From Siphonodentalium dalli (Eukaryota; Mollusca; Scaphopoda; Gadilida; Siphonodentaliidae): 64,000 nucleotides of DNA. Positions 20,361 through 30,664 of the stretch are shown here, piece after piece. Both the position numbers and the translations under genes were made by a program. The stretch is from contig CP136069.1 in NCBI GenBank assembly GCA_032622095.1, positions 4,884,976-4,948,975 of the forward strand. The letters are read 5' to 3'. Under the pieces are notes generated by a model. The model searched no databases. It was not told the origin of the DNA and saw only the letters and a program-made list of their open reading frames with translations. Every line of letters begins with the position of its first letter. Positions within the stretch are counted from its first letter, which is position 1.

Positions 20361-21273
20361 GTACAAATGAGTAGTGATGAAATATATTAGAAATAAACTG
20401 CAGGGTATACACTAACCATTGTAGCGTATTGAGTACACAAGTCTTTAGATGCCACGATGGCGCTCCTCATGATGGTACAATTCATGCAGTAATCAATCAC
20501 AATTTGATGGGAACTGTGAGAAGACAATCTCGCTACATGGTTGGTTGTAGATTCTTGCTGTGATGGAGACATAGATTGAATTCTCCTGCTGCGTTTTTGT
20601 TTTCAGAGAAATGAATTAATTTTCATTGCAATTGCATTTATGAAATCTCGATGCTGGAGTTCTCAGGGAATATTAGCGAAGACTTTAGGGAATGTTTGGT
20701 GAAAAGGTGCACAGAGTTTAATCACAGGAGCAGCCCTCATAATTAGCAATGACGAATCCGCATTTGAAAAAAATAAACTGGGACATGTGCATGGCAAAGG
20801 GTTGCCGTAGCGGATTGCCGAAGCCAAACAATCTGAATTGAGAGGGCTGCAAGAATAACCTTGAGAATGCACAATATGTGACAGATTTCCCCACAAAGTT
20901 TTTCATGCCTAATTCCTAATGAATCAAGAAATTTCAAGCTTAATCAGCATAAGTAAACAAAAGAGAATATTTCTTACAAGTTGATGAATTTGATAGGTGA
21001 TCTGTCGGGAGAGTATACCAAGTAAACCCCACCCCACCTCCTCTCCCCTCCCCTCCCCTCCCCTCATTCAAACCTTCAAAAACAAAATTTGGTGTACAAA
21101 AATCGATAAATCAGTGATGTTAGATGTGATTTTTCCTGATCAGTTGTGAAGGATCCCTCATTAGGTTATGAGACTGTCCCCCAAATCAGATGCCTGCGGA
21201 TAAAAACAAGCTTCTTCAGAAGCAAACGAGGAGACGTCAGCGGGCGGGAGTAAATCATATTGATCAGTCCTTA
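20361..21273. other. unique intron sequence
   Basis: Mostly non-repetitive. A CCCCT run is at 21027-21065. A 61-codon minus-strand frame at 20387-20572 is bounded by weak splice-like signals, but the protein is unfamiliar, so I do not call an exon. Confidence 0.45.
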
Positions 21274-21453
21274 TACAGTAATGCCCTAAATAATCAACTC
21301 CTTAACCACAGCAGAATTATGGGTAACTTTTCAGGATTTAGTCGGCGAGAGCTTTCTGATGAATGGCAACAAGCCATATTTCCGACTAAATCCTGAAAAG
21401 TTACCCATAATTCTGCTGTGGTTAAGGAGTCGATTATTTAGGGCATTACTGTA
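21274..21453. mobile_element. family E MITE, shortened centre
   Basis: TACAGTAATGCCCTAAATAA to GGGCATTACTGTA with TA on both sides. The left arm lost the segment between TAGTCGG and CGAGAGC. Confidence 0.85.
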
Positions 21454-21714
21454 TGTGCGTGGTGTTCTTGTTTTATACTTCATTTCAATTATAAAAGATA
21501 AATTGAATCCATGTCGCAAACATTTTCCAAAATTTTCATTAGCAGATAGTGTATCACACCCATGCAGATGACTATCTCATATTCATAGCATTTTATCTGT
21601 TGTTGTGTCATTTTGAAACATTACTCTGTCAAATTAGCTATGCTGATCACTCTCAGCCCCAGCTCTAAGTGTTTATATGGCTTGGTTTAGAGGGCAGCCC
21701 ATATAAACACCCCC

Positions 21715-21841
21715 TTAATCGTTTCATGTGAGATGGGCTGGTGCAGCATGGTCTCCCATAGAGAGACTCGCATACAAGAGAATGCATTGGCACAGGGTTT
21801 TCATAAAATTTCAAGAAGCTCCTGTCATGTGAGGGTTTTAA
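21715..21841 (+). mobile_element. family D MITE, reduced to one hairpin
   Basis: TTAATCGTTTCATGTGAG to CCTGTCATGTGAGGGTTTTA; one degraded hairpin with AGAGAATGCATTGGCACAGG. Confidence 0.6.
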
Positions 21842-22085
21842 CCTTTTCTTTACTAAATGCTCGAGTTCTCTTAAGAACTGTTCATCAAGGCCAATTGTTG
21901 AACTTATTATCTGAACATTTCCCACCAAAGTATAAAGTCCTTCTGAACTTGTGTTATCTATCATCTACTAACATTTTCTCAAAACCCCTCCAAATGAATA
22001 ATAGATCAATCCAATGTATACTTTTATAACTGAATGGGAGAATCGATTTGTAAATAAAGGTTTAAATATGATAAAAGTAAGAGGT

Positions 22086-22540
22086 TACGGTAATACCCTA
22101 AATAATCGACTCCTTAACCACAGCAGAATTATGGGTAATTTTTCAGGATTTAGTCGGAAATATGGCTTGTTGTCATTCATCGGAAAGCTCTCACTGAGAG
22201 CTTTCCGATGAATGGCAACAATCCATATTTCCGACTAAATCCTGAAAAGTTACCCATAATTCTGCTGTGGTTAACCCTTTGAGTGCCAGGTCGATTTTTG
22301 TATCAACCCATATACCCTGTGCCAATGCATTCTCTTATATATGCGAGTCGACCATAGGTCGCCTCGCATATATAAGAGAATGCATTGGCCTAACAATTTT
22401 TTTTTTTTTTACAATTTTTTACAATTTTAATAATTTATTCTTATATTCTTTAACAGACTTATTTTGTAGGTTTAGGGCCGATGAGATCGGCCCCTGGCAC
22501 TCAAAAGGTTAAGGAGTCGATTATTTAGGGCATTACTGCA
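22086..22540. mobile_element. family E MITE interrupted by a family B element
   Basis: E starts TACGGTAATACCCTAAATAA and ends GGGCATTACTGCA. The B element sits in the right-arm GTGGTTAAGGAG site, with TTAA duplicated. Confidence 0.9.
22271..22512 (+). mobile_element. family B MITE, short form, nested in E
   Basis: 242 bp, TTAACCCTTTGAGTGCCAGG to GGCACTCAAAAGGTTAA, one hairpin, GGGCCGATGAGATCGGCCCC near the right end. Confidence 0.9.
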
Positions 22541-22837
22541 CTTAGTTTAATTTGACACTTGAACACACTGAGTAGCTTCAAGTCTATGTGCCGTGTATTC
22601 ATGCTTGGGTGATGGATTTTATCTTAGAGCTTGGTACAGATCGATATAACACCCAGGAGAGGCACTTAACCTTTTTCAAGTAATCCAGATGACAATGAAA
22701 ATATAGATTTAGTCCTTCAGTTTCTATATAATGTATACAATGACGCCAACGCCATAACAAACACACAAACGCTACTGTTTGTCTCCATATTTGACTGAAA
22801 ACATTTTCTCCCACACCAACGCTGAGACCAAGTCTGC
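22541..22837. other. unique intron sequence
   Basis: Nothing recognised. Confidence 0.45.
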
Positions 22838-24275
22838 AACTAGTGTGTCTGTCATTTGCAGAATGAGGTCCACAGAGGGTGAATTTAGTAGCACTATCCA
22901 GCATAGTGGCCTAGTATCACTAAATTCACCCTCATGGGACCTCATTCTGCATGGCCTCATCTGCTATGTGAGACATTGACTCAACTCAGATTGAAGTTCC
23001 CAAATGGTGAATATTGTGATGTACACCCATTGGGAACCTCGATTATGCAATGTGTCGTCTGTCAATTTGGGGATATAGAGAAACTAACAAAAAACTAGAG
23101 GTGTGACTGTCCCAATGGACTAAGGATACCCCCCCCCCCATGTTTTTAAAATACTAAGATGTTTCACATGTCAGTAAACATTTAGTTAAAATAATAAAAT
23201 AACAGTTCCCATTGCAGTTGCACAACCCTAACCCTAATCTTAAATGTTCTACATCAAAAAGGGGAATAACTCCACCAAAAAAAAAGTCGGACAGACATCA
23301 TAATCGCAGGTGCACAGGTTCCAATATCAGTGCCAAGATTAAAAAACATTGACCTAAAAATGTAGGAATAAAAGCTCGGACAAAATTATGCATGTTGCAA
23401 AAAACATTCTGTCGAAAAAGGGAGGATAACTCCACCAAAAAATGTCGGATAGACATCATAATCGCAGGTGCACAGGTTCCCTAATGGTACTAAATATCTG
23501 TGCCAATTTCACGAAAATTGATAAAAAAAACGACTGAGAAAAACTCCGGACAAATTTGTGTAGCCGGACGGACGACGGACGGACAAGCTGATTGTAGTAT
23601 ACCCCCCTAACTTCGTATAAAAAGAAATAGAATCGATAGTTTCTATAGAAATTTGAAAATAAAAAACTTTCCAGAGTAGATTAGGCCTGAGCAGAATGAG
23701 GTCCCCAGAAGGTGAATTTAGTGGTGCTACCCGCTATGTAAGATTGATAACATTATGATATGGTGAATTTAGTGGTGCTACCCGCTATGTAAGATTGATA
23801 ACATTATGAAATGACCTAGCAGCTGAAACCAAGCCTGAATATAGTGTGTCAGTCATTTGCAGAATGAGGTCCCCAGAGGGTGAATTTAGTGATGCTATCC
23901 TGCACAGCGGACTAGCCATCACCAAATTCACCCTCTTTGGATCTCATTCTGCTTTAGGCCTCATCTTCTGGGAAGTATCTATAGTTTCAAATTAACATTG
24001 TTTTTAGTTACTTTTTCCTTTCAGGGAAGTTTCTATATCCCTTATTTTGCAGAAGATAAAATGGGCAATCGAGGTTACTAATGGGTGAATATCACCTTCA
24101 AATGGGGAAATTCAATCTGATTCTCGGTCTACCATAGCATTTGAGGCCTAAGCAAAATGAAGTTCCCAGAGGGTGAATTTTTTTATGCTAGCCTGCCTTG
24201 CGGAATATAGCATCATTAGATTCACCCTCTGGGGACCTCATTCTGCAAATGACAGACACACTATTTGCAGGCTTG
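22838..24275. mobile_element. family F long, composite region
   Basis: Several F palindromes in a row (22855-22955, 23690-23745, 23845-23960, 24140-24255) joined by F interior sequence. It opens with AACTAGTGTGTCTGTCATTT and closes with GACACACTATTTGCAGGCTT. A foreign repeat lies at 23090-23630. A 52-bp direct duplication is at 23710-23813. Confidence 0.6.
23090..23630 (+). mobile_element. unclassified repeat nested in F
   Basis: Two related halves, each with GGATAACTCCACCAAAAA, ACATCATAATCGCAGGTGCA and CAGGTTCC. Ends in GGACGGACGACGGACGGAC and GTATACCCCCCTAAC. This text is typical of dispersed repeats in lophotrochozoans. Class unknown. Confidence 0.5.
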
Positions 24276-24430
24276 ACTCAGACTAATAATTCAGGTAGAA
24301 TAAAGTCAAATGTATCAAGGGAAAAAAAGTGAAGATATATCCAGTGAGGTAACTGGAGTCTAGAGATAATGTCAAGTGACGTCTTCTATGAACAAGTCAA
24401 GTGGGGTGTAAGTGATGCTTTCCAATCACG

Positions 24431-24708
24431 TTCAAAGAACAAACCGATACGATCAATACGTTATACGATCAATACGTTATACGATCAATACGTTATACGA
24501 TCAATACGTTATACGATCAATACGTTATACGGGTTTCTTCACTGATTCGAGTGGCACTATAAGAACCTAGTGCTTTCTTCCCAGCTTTTTAGTGCAGTAT
24601 TTACAGTAATGCCCTAAACAATCGACTCCTTAATCAGAGCAGAATTATGGGTAACTTTTCAGGATTTATTCGGAAATATGGCTTTATTACGATTCATCGG
24701 AAAGCTCT
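24431..24708 (+). repeat. inverted duplication, left copy
   Basis: GAACAAACCGATACGATCAA, CGAGTGGCACTATAAG, TTCTTCCCAGCTTTTTAGTG and half of an E element. Matches 30357-30573 in reverse orientation. Confidence 0.85.
24445..24533 (+). repeat. 16-bp tandem repeat
   Basis: Five to six units of ACGATCAATACGTTAT. The inverted copy near 30.55 kb has one unit. Confidence 0.9.
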
Positions 24709-24760
24709 CACCCATAATTCTGCTCTGATTAAGGAGTCGATTATTTAGGGCATTACTTTA
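24602..24760. mobile_element. family E MITE, short right arm
   Basis: TACAGTAATGCCCTAAACAA to GGGCATTACTTTA. Its left arm has the rare variant TTTATTACGATTCATCGG shared with the 30.3-kb copy. Confidence 0.85.
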
Positions 24761-25028
24761 CATGTACAGATATTCGTGCAGATAACTGCTCCCCTGTGTC
24801 AGTGTGTTCATAAACCAGTAATAACAACGATGAATTGTGATTGTTAGCTACAACGATAACGCTCCGGCAGTTTTGAGAATACATGGACCCAAATATTTTT
24901 TTTATGACTTTCCTGAAGCTAAATTTATATTGAATAATGATATAAATATATAAACTTTAAAATTGTAGTCAGCCTCTCCCTATATCCAGACTAACTGCTA
25001 ATCGTTCTGATAGGTTAAAGGCAAGTAT

Positions 25029-25053
25029 ACAGTAACGCCCTAAATAATCCTTA
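25029..25053 (+). mobile_element. family E left-end fragment
   Basis: GTATACAGTAACGCCCTAAATAATCC, cut by the start of the 51-bp array. Confidence 0.5.
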
Positions 25054-25057
25054 ACTT

Positions 25058-27243
25058 CAGCCACCTCAGATATGGGGACATCATACTGTGATGATCTTAC
25101 TCACGAACCAACCACCTCAGATACGGGGACATCATACTGTGATGATCTTACTCACGAACCAACCACCTCAGATACGGGGGACATCATACTGTGATGATCT
25201 TACTCACGAACCAACCACCTCAGATACGGGGACATCATACTGAGATGATCTTACTCACGAACCAACCACCTCGGATACGGGGGACATCATACTGTGATGA
25301 TCTTACTCACGAACCAGCCACCTCAGATACGGGGGACATCATACTGAGATGATCTTACTCACGAACCAACCACCTCAGATACGGGGACATCATACTGTGA
25401 TGATCTTACTCACGAACCAACCACCTCAGATACGGGGACATCATACTGAGATGATCTTACTCACGAACCAACCACCTCGGATACGGGGGACATCATACTG
25501 TGATGATCTTACTCACGAACCAACCACCTCAGATACGGGGACATCATACTGAGATGATCTTACTCACGAACCAACCACCTCGGATACGGGGGACATCATA
25601 CTGTGATGATCTTACTCACGAACCAACCACCTCAGATACGGGGACATCATACTGAGATGATCTTACTCACGAACCAACCACCTCAGATACGGGGGACATC
25701 ATACTGTGATGATCTTACTCACGAACCAACCACCTCAGATACGGGGGACATTATACTGTGATGATCTTACTCACGAACCAACCACCTCGGATACGGGGGA
25801 CATCATACTGTGATGATCTTACTCACGAACCAACCACCTCAGATACGGGGGACATTATACTGTGATGATCTTACTCATGAACCAACCACCTCGGATACGG
25901 GGGACATCATACTGTGATGATCTTACTCACTAACCAACCACCTCAGATACGGGGACATCATACTGTGATGATCTTACTCACGAACCAACCACCTCAGATA
26001 CGGGGACATCATACTGAGATGATCTTACTCACGAACCAACCACCTCGGATACGGGGGACATCATACTGTGACGATCTTACTCACGAACCAACCACCTCGG
26101 ATACGGGGGACATCATACTGAGATGATCTTACTCACGAACCAACCACCTCAGATACGGGGACATCATACTGTGATGATCTTACTCACGAACCAACCACCT
26201 CAGATACGGGGACATCATACTGAGATGATCTTACTCACGAACCAACCACCTCGGATACGGGGGACATCATACTGTGACGATCTTACTCACGAACCAACCA
26301 CCTCGGATACGGGGGACATCATACTGAGATGATCTTACTCACGAACCAACCACCTCAGATACGGGGACATCATACTGTGATGATCTTACTCACGAACCAA
26401 CCACCTCAGATACAGGGACATCATACTGTGATGATCTTACTCACGAACCAACCACCTCAGATACGGGGACATCATACTGTGATGATCTTACTCACGAACC
26501 AACCACCTCGGATACGGGGACATCATACTGTGATGATCTTACTCACGAACCAACCACCTCAGATACAGGGACATCATACTGTGATGATCTTACTCACGAA
26601 CCAACCACCTCAGATACGGGGACATCATACTGTGATGATCTTACTCACGAACCAACCACCTCGGATACGGGGGACATCATACTGAGATGATCTTACTCAC
26701 GAACCAACCACCTCAGATACGGGGACATCATACTGTGATGATCTTACTCACGAACCAACCACCTCAGATACGGGGACATCATACTGTGATGATCTTACTC
26801 ACGAACCAACCACCTCAGATACGGGGACATCATACTGTGATGATCTTACTCACGAACCAGCCACCTCAGATACGGGGGACATCATACTGAGATGATCTTA
26901 CTCACGAACCAACCACCTCAGATACGGGGGACATCATACTGTGATGATCTTACTCACGAACCAACCACCTCGGATACGGGGGACATCATACTGAGATGAT
27001 CTTACTCACGAACCAACCACCTCAGATACGGGGGACATCATACTGAGATGATCTTACTCACGAACCAACCACCTCAGATACGGGGGACATCATACTGAGA
27101 TGATCTTACTCACGAACCAACCACCTCAGATACGGGGACATCATACTGTGATGATCTTACTCACGAACCAACCACCTCAGATACGGGGACATCATACTGA
27201 GATGATCTTACTCACGAACCAACCACCTCGGATACAGGGGACA
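25058..27243 (+). repeat. 51/52-bp satellite, about 42 units
   Basis: Unit GATCTTACTCACGAACCAAC, CACCTCAGATACGGGG, ACATCATACTGTGAT. Units vary at TCAGATA/TCGGATA, TGTGATG/TGAGATG and four or five G. The 51-bp units keep a 17-residue open frame (DDLTHEPTTSDTGDIIL) and the 52-bp units break it. Not a gene and not CRISPR: no spacers. Confidence 0.95.
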
Positions 27244-27345
27244 TTAGGGTTAGAGTTAGGCTCTGGATATCATTAGGTTATCTAGAGCCTAACCCTAACC
27301 CCAATGGCATGTAGAGCCTAACCCTAACACTAACCCTTATGGTAT
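27243..27345. repeat. short telomere-like tract
   Basis: TTAGGGTTAGAGTTAGG, then CCTAACCCTAACCCC and CCTAACCCTAACACTAACCC. AGAGCCTAACCCTAAC occurs twice. It may be chance or an interstitial remnant. Confidence 0.4.
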
Positions 27346-27417
27346 CTACAGCCTAAGTGCTGTTTTACAATCAGGTTTAAGGCACAAATAATGCGTTCAA
27401 TACCTTATATGACATTC

Positions 27418-28640
27418 TTAAAGGGGTACTGTACACTGATTCCGGCCATTTATGGGACTATCTCCTTTTATACTCTACAGAATATAAACAACAAATAAAT
27501 TAATTAGAGCCATGGATGGTAATTATAATTAAATGAATTTATGACTGGAGTCATAAATTAATTTTCATTATAATTACCATGTTGTTTGCATGCTGTTTTA
27601 CAATCAGGTTTAAGGCACAGATAATGCGTTCAATACCTTATATGACATTCTTAAAGTGGTACTGTGCACTGATTCCGGCAATTTAAGGGACTCTCTCCTT
27701 TTATACTCTACAGAATATATGCAACACATAACCAAATTAGAGCCATGGATGGTAATTATATAAGAAATGAACGGCAGTTTCAATGTGGTCAAGGGGTTCA
27801 TGCGGAGTTTGCTGATTTTTTACCACGTTAAATCCGCCGTTTATTATTTATATTTATATACCTACGCTCTTTAAAACACTTCTCCAAATATGTCCGTTAT
27901 TTTGTCAAAAACACTTTATCAAATATCTCCATTATTTCGTTTATAAAAATAATTTCCTATTTCTATATTTCGCTCTATATTTCACCCTATTTCGCGATTT
28001 CGCTGTATTTTCCTATTTCGATTTTTCGTGCTATTTCGTTATTTCGCTGTAATTTTATATTTCGCTTTTTCGTTGTATTTCATATTTCGATAATTCGCTA
28101 TATTTGACATATTATGGGATATGGGATTATATGATAACCAACATTCTGATAGTCAATCGAACATCTCGTGCCACCCGTGCTCGCGATTAGATGCCACTAG
28201 CCATCCAATCGTGAACTTCGATTACATATTGTTTGTTATCAAATCCTTGGCGTATTGGCTGACTAGATACTCAAGCAGTCGGTAATGTCCGATTTCCGGG
28301 ACCAATGTGTTCATAAACCTATGAACGACATTGAAAGTGATGTCACGTTACGTTCATAGGTTTATGAATGCATTGAATAAGGGGGCGTGTCTACCGTAAT
28401 GCTATGGGGAAATCGGAAGAGATATCAGGTGTATGTAAATATAATTAAATGAATTTAATGACTGGAGTCATAAATTAATTTTCATTATAATTACCATGTT
28501 GTTTACATCGTTCAGAGAGCATGAGTGTATTTTTCACTAATCCATTGCTCAAATTCACTCATTTCTTGCATATCTTCTGTTGAGTATAAAAGGAGATGGT
28601 TCCATAAATGACAGGATTTAGGGTACAGTCCCCTTTTAAG
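27418..28640. mobile_element. family I element, TTAA-flanked
   Basis: TTAAAGGGGTACTGTACACT with TATGGGACTATCTCCTTTTA at the left; TAAAAGGAGATGGTTCCATA and GGGTACAGTCCCCTTTTAA at the right, an inverted pair. The left end is duplicated (27595-27760). The interior is AT-rich with TATTTCG-like repeats (27,930-28,100). No transposase is visible. Confidence 0.55.
28312..28377. repeat. inverted repeat inside family I
   Basis: GTTCATAAACCTATGAACG and CGTTCATAGGTTTATGAA pair around a 27-bp loop. Confidence 0.75.
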
Positions 28641-28737
28641 GATTTGAGTGTCATGATAAGAGCTTATTGCCTTCTTCACAGCTTTATAAACCGAAGGACG
28701 ACAATTACAATCTGGTCACTATCTCTGCAACAACAAA

Positions 28738-28842
28738 GTCTGTGTCTGGATGTTTTAATCCATGTCTGGATGTTTTAATCCATGTCTCGATGTTTTAATC
28801 AATGTCTCAATGTTTTAATCCATGTCTCAATGTTTTAATCCA
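28738..28842 (+). repeat. 20-bp tandem repeat, 5 units
   Basis: Unit GTCTGGATGTTTTAATCCAT, later GTCTCAATGTTTTAATCCAT. Confidence 0.9.
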
Positions 28843-29483
28843 TAATTTATAAATAAATTTTAATTTTTTTTCCATTTTTTTTCATATATTTTTCTTAATT
28901 TATCAGATAATTTGTCAGAAATATTTTGAATGAATTTGTTTAGTGTTTTTTATGAGTATTTTTATATAATTAATGGATTGTTGAGTATTTTGAACATAAC
29001 ACAGACATCAATCATCTGGAATAAACAGGTAAACTTCACTGGAGTTTGTGAAAATTAGTCTTTTACCTGAAGTATCTATTCATTATTCCAGATTCAAAGA
29101 TTTCGCCAAGATCCATATCGATCTGATCACAAGAAAAGTTAATGAAGAAATTTTGATCCAAGTCTCGCATATTCAATGAAATACTGATGTGATCTAAGAA
29201 ACGCTCTCAAGAAATGTCCACCTTGGTGTCACAAATACAGTAACCTCATAGTACCACCATAATACTATGTATACAGAATTTCACAACAACAAGTGTCCAA
29301 CTCCATGATGTGACAATGTTGACGAATTACAAACATTATGTAATAATTGGAGATAACTAATCAACAAGAGGCTAATTAAACAAAACAGTGTTTGATGAGT
29401 AGAGGGGTGATATATCAGAGCAGATAATGACTTAGATAACAAGAGAGAGATGGATGAATAGGTCTGATAAACGAGAGAGATTA
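28843..29483. other. unique AT-rich intron sequence
   Basis: Nothing recognised. Confidence 0.5.
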
Positions 29484-29700
29484 TACAGTAATGCCCTAAG
29501 TAATCGACTCCCTAACGACAGCAGAATTATGGGTAACTTTTCAGGATTTAGTCGGAAATATGGCTTGTTGCCATTCATCGGAAAGCTCTCCCCGAGAGCT
29601 TTCCAATGAATTGCAACAAGCCATATTTCCGACTAAATCCTGAAAAGTTACCCATAATTCTGCTGTCGTTAGGGAGTCGATTACTTAGGGCATTATAGTA
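29484..29700. mobile_element. family E MITE, complete
   Basis: 217 bp, TACAGTAATGCCCTAAGTAA to GGGCATTATAGTA, centre CTCTCCCCGAGAG. The usual CCTTAACC is changed to CCCTAACG in both arms, so this copy has lost the TTAA sites symmetrically. Confidence 0.88.
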
Positions 29701-30200
29701 CAGTACACTGTCCCATACAGCTCTGTAGCATCTGTGTCTGTTGATTTGTTTGTGTGTTAGGACTGATATAGGAGAGAGATTATATAGTACTCTGTCCCAT
29801 ACATATCAGTGTCTGTTGTTTGTTTGTGTGTTAGGACTGATACAGTAGAGAGATTACATAGTACTCTGTCCCATACATATCAGTGTCTGTTGGTTTCTTT
29901 GTGTGCTTGGAGGGATATTCTCAAATTGTTTGTCCACAGGTTTTAGAGATATCAAGTTTCTAAAAATCAAGGGAGAAGTCAAATGTTCAAGATTGGAAAT
30001 TATTCCCTCAGGCCAGAAACAAATTGAATTGATCATACATGTAGCAGAGATGAGGTGAATGGACCAATACCACTGTCAAAGGCAACCATGGGGTTACAGC
30101 TATGTGTGATGTTCTGTGTCTGTTGGTCTGTTTGTGTGTAACAGTGTTTGTATTAAATGGATATTGTCACTTTGAGTGTCTACAGTTTAATGTTTGTATC
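29701..30200 (+). repeat. degenerate repeats of about 90 bp
   Basis: AGTACTCTGTCCCATACATA, CAGTGTCTGTTGTTTG and GTGTGTTAGGACTGATA recur near 29700, 29785, 29860 and 30105. Confidence 0.6.
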
Positions 30201-30251
30201 AAGTTTCTCAAACCAAATTAAAATGAAAATGGTGAAGATCGGATTAGAAAG

Positions 30252-30469
30252 TACAGTAATGCTCTAAATAATCGACTCCTTAACCACAGCAGAATTATGG
30301 GTAACTTTTCAGGATTTAGTCGGAAATATGGCTTGTTGCCATTCATCGGAAAGCTCTCAGTGAGAGCTTTCCGATGAATCGTAATAAAGCCATATTTCCG
30401 AATAAATCCTGAAAAGTTACCCATAATTCTGCTCTGATTAAGGAGTCGATTGTTTAGGGCATTACTGTA
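30252..30469. mobile_element. family E MITE, arms of different origin
   Basis: 218 bp, TACAGTAATGCTCTAAATAA to GGGCATTACTGTA. The left arm is canonical (GGCTTGTTGCCATTCATCGG). The right arm has the TCGTAATAAAGCC variant of the 24.6-kb copy. Confidence 0.88.
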
Positions 30470-30573
30470 AATACTGCACTAAAAAGCTGGGAAGAAAGCA
30501 CTAGACTCTTATGCCACTCGAATCAGTGAACAAACCCGTATAACGTATTGATCGTATCGGTTTGTTCTTCTCA
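30357..30573 (-). repeat. inverted duplication, right copy
   Basis: The reverse complement matches 24431-24708 from half an E element through AGCTGGGAAGAAAGCACTAG to ACGTATTGATCGTATCGG. Confidence 0.85.
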
Positions 30574-30664
30574 GGGTGACATCAGGGTCACGCAGGCCTT
30601 TAAAACCATCCATTTTTGTGAGTTGATTCACAAGTTTGAGGGTAGAAGAATCAAAATCAAATCC

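Noticed and set aside
20387-20572. Candidate hidden exon (61 codons, minus strand)
   Set aside because: Splice-like edges are weak and the peptide matches no family I know; without transcript data it stays unique intron.
26329-26685. 118-residue MILLTNQPPQIRGHHT repeat protein
   Set aside because: A shadow of the 51-bp satellite; frame broken by every 52-bp unit, and opposite in sense to the host gene.
27243-27345. Telomere at this position
   Set aside because: Only a few TTAGGG/CCCTAA words in both orientations inside continuous intron sequence; at most an interstitial remnant.
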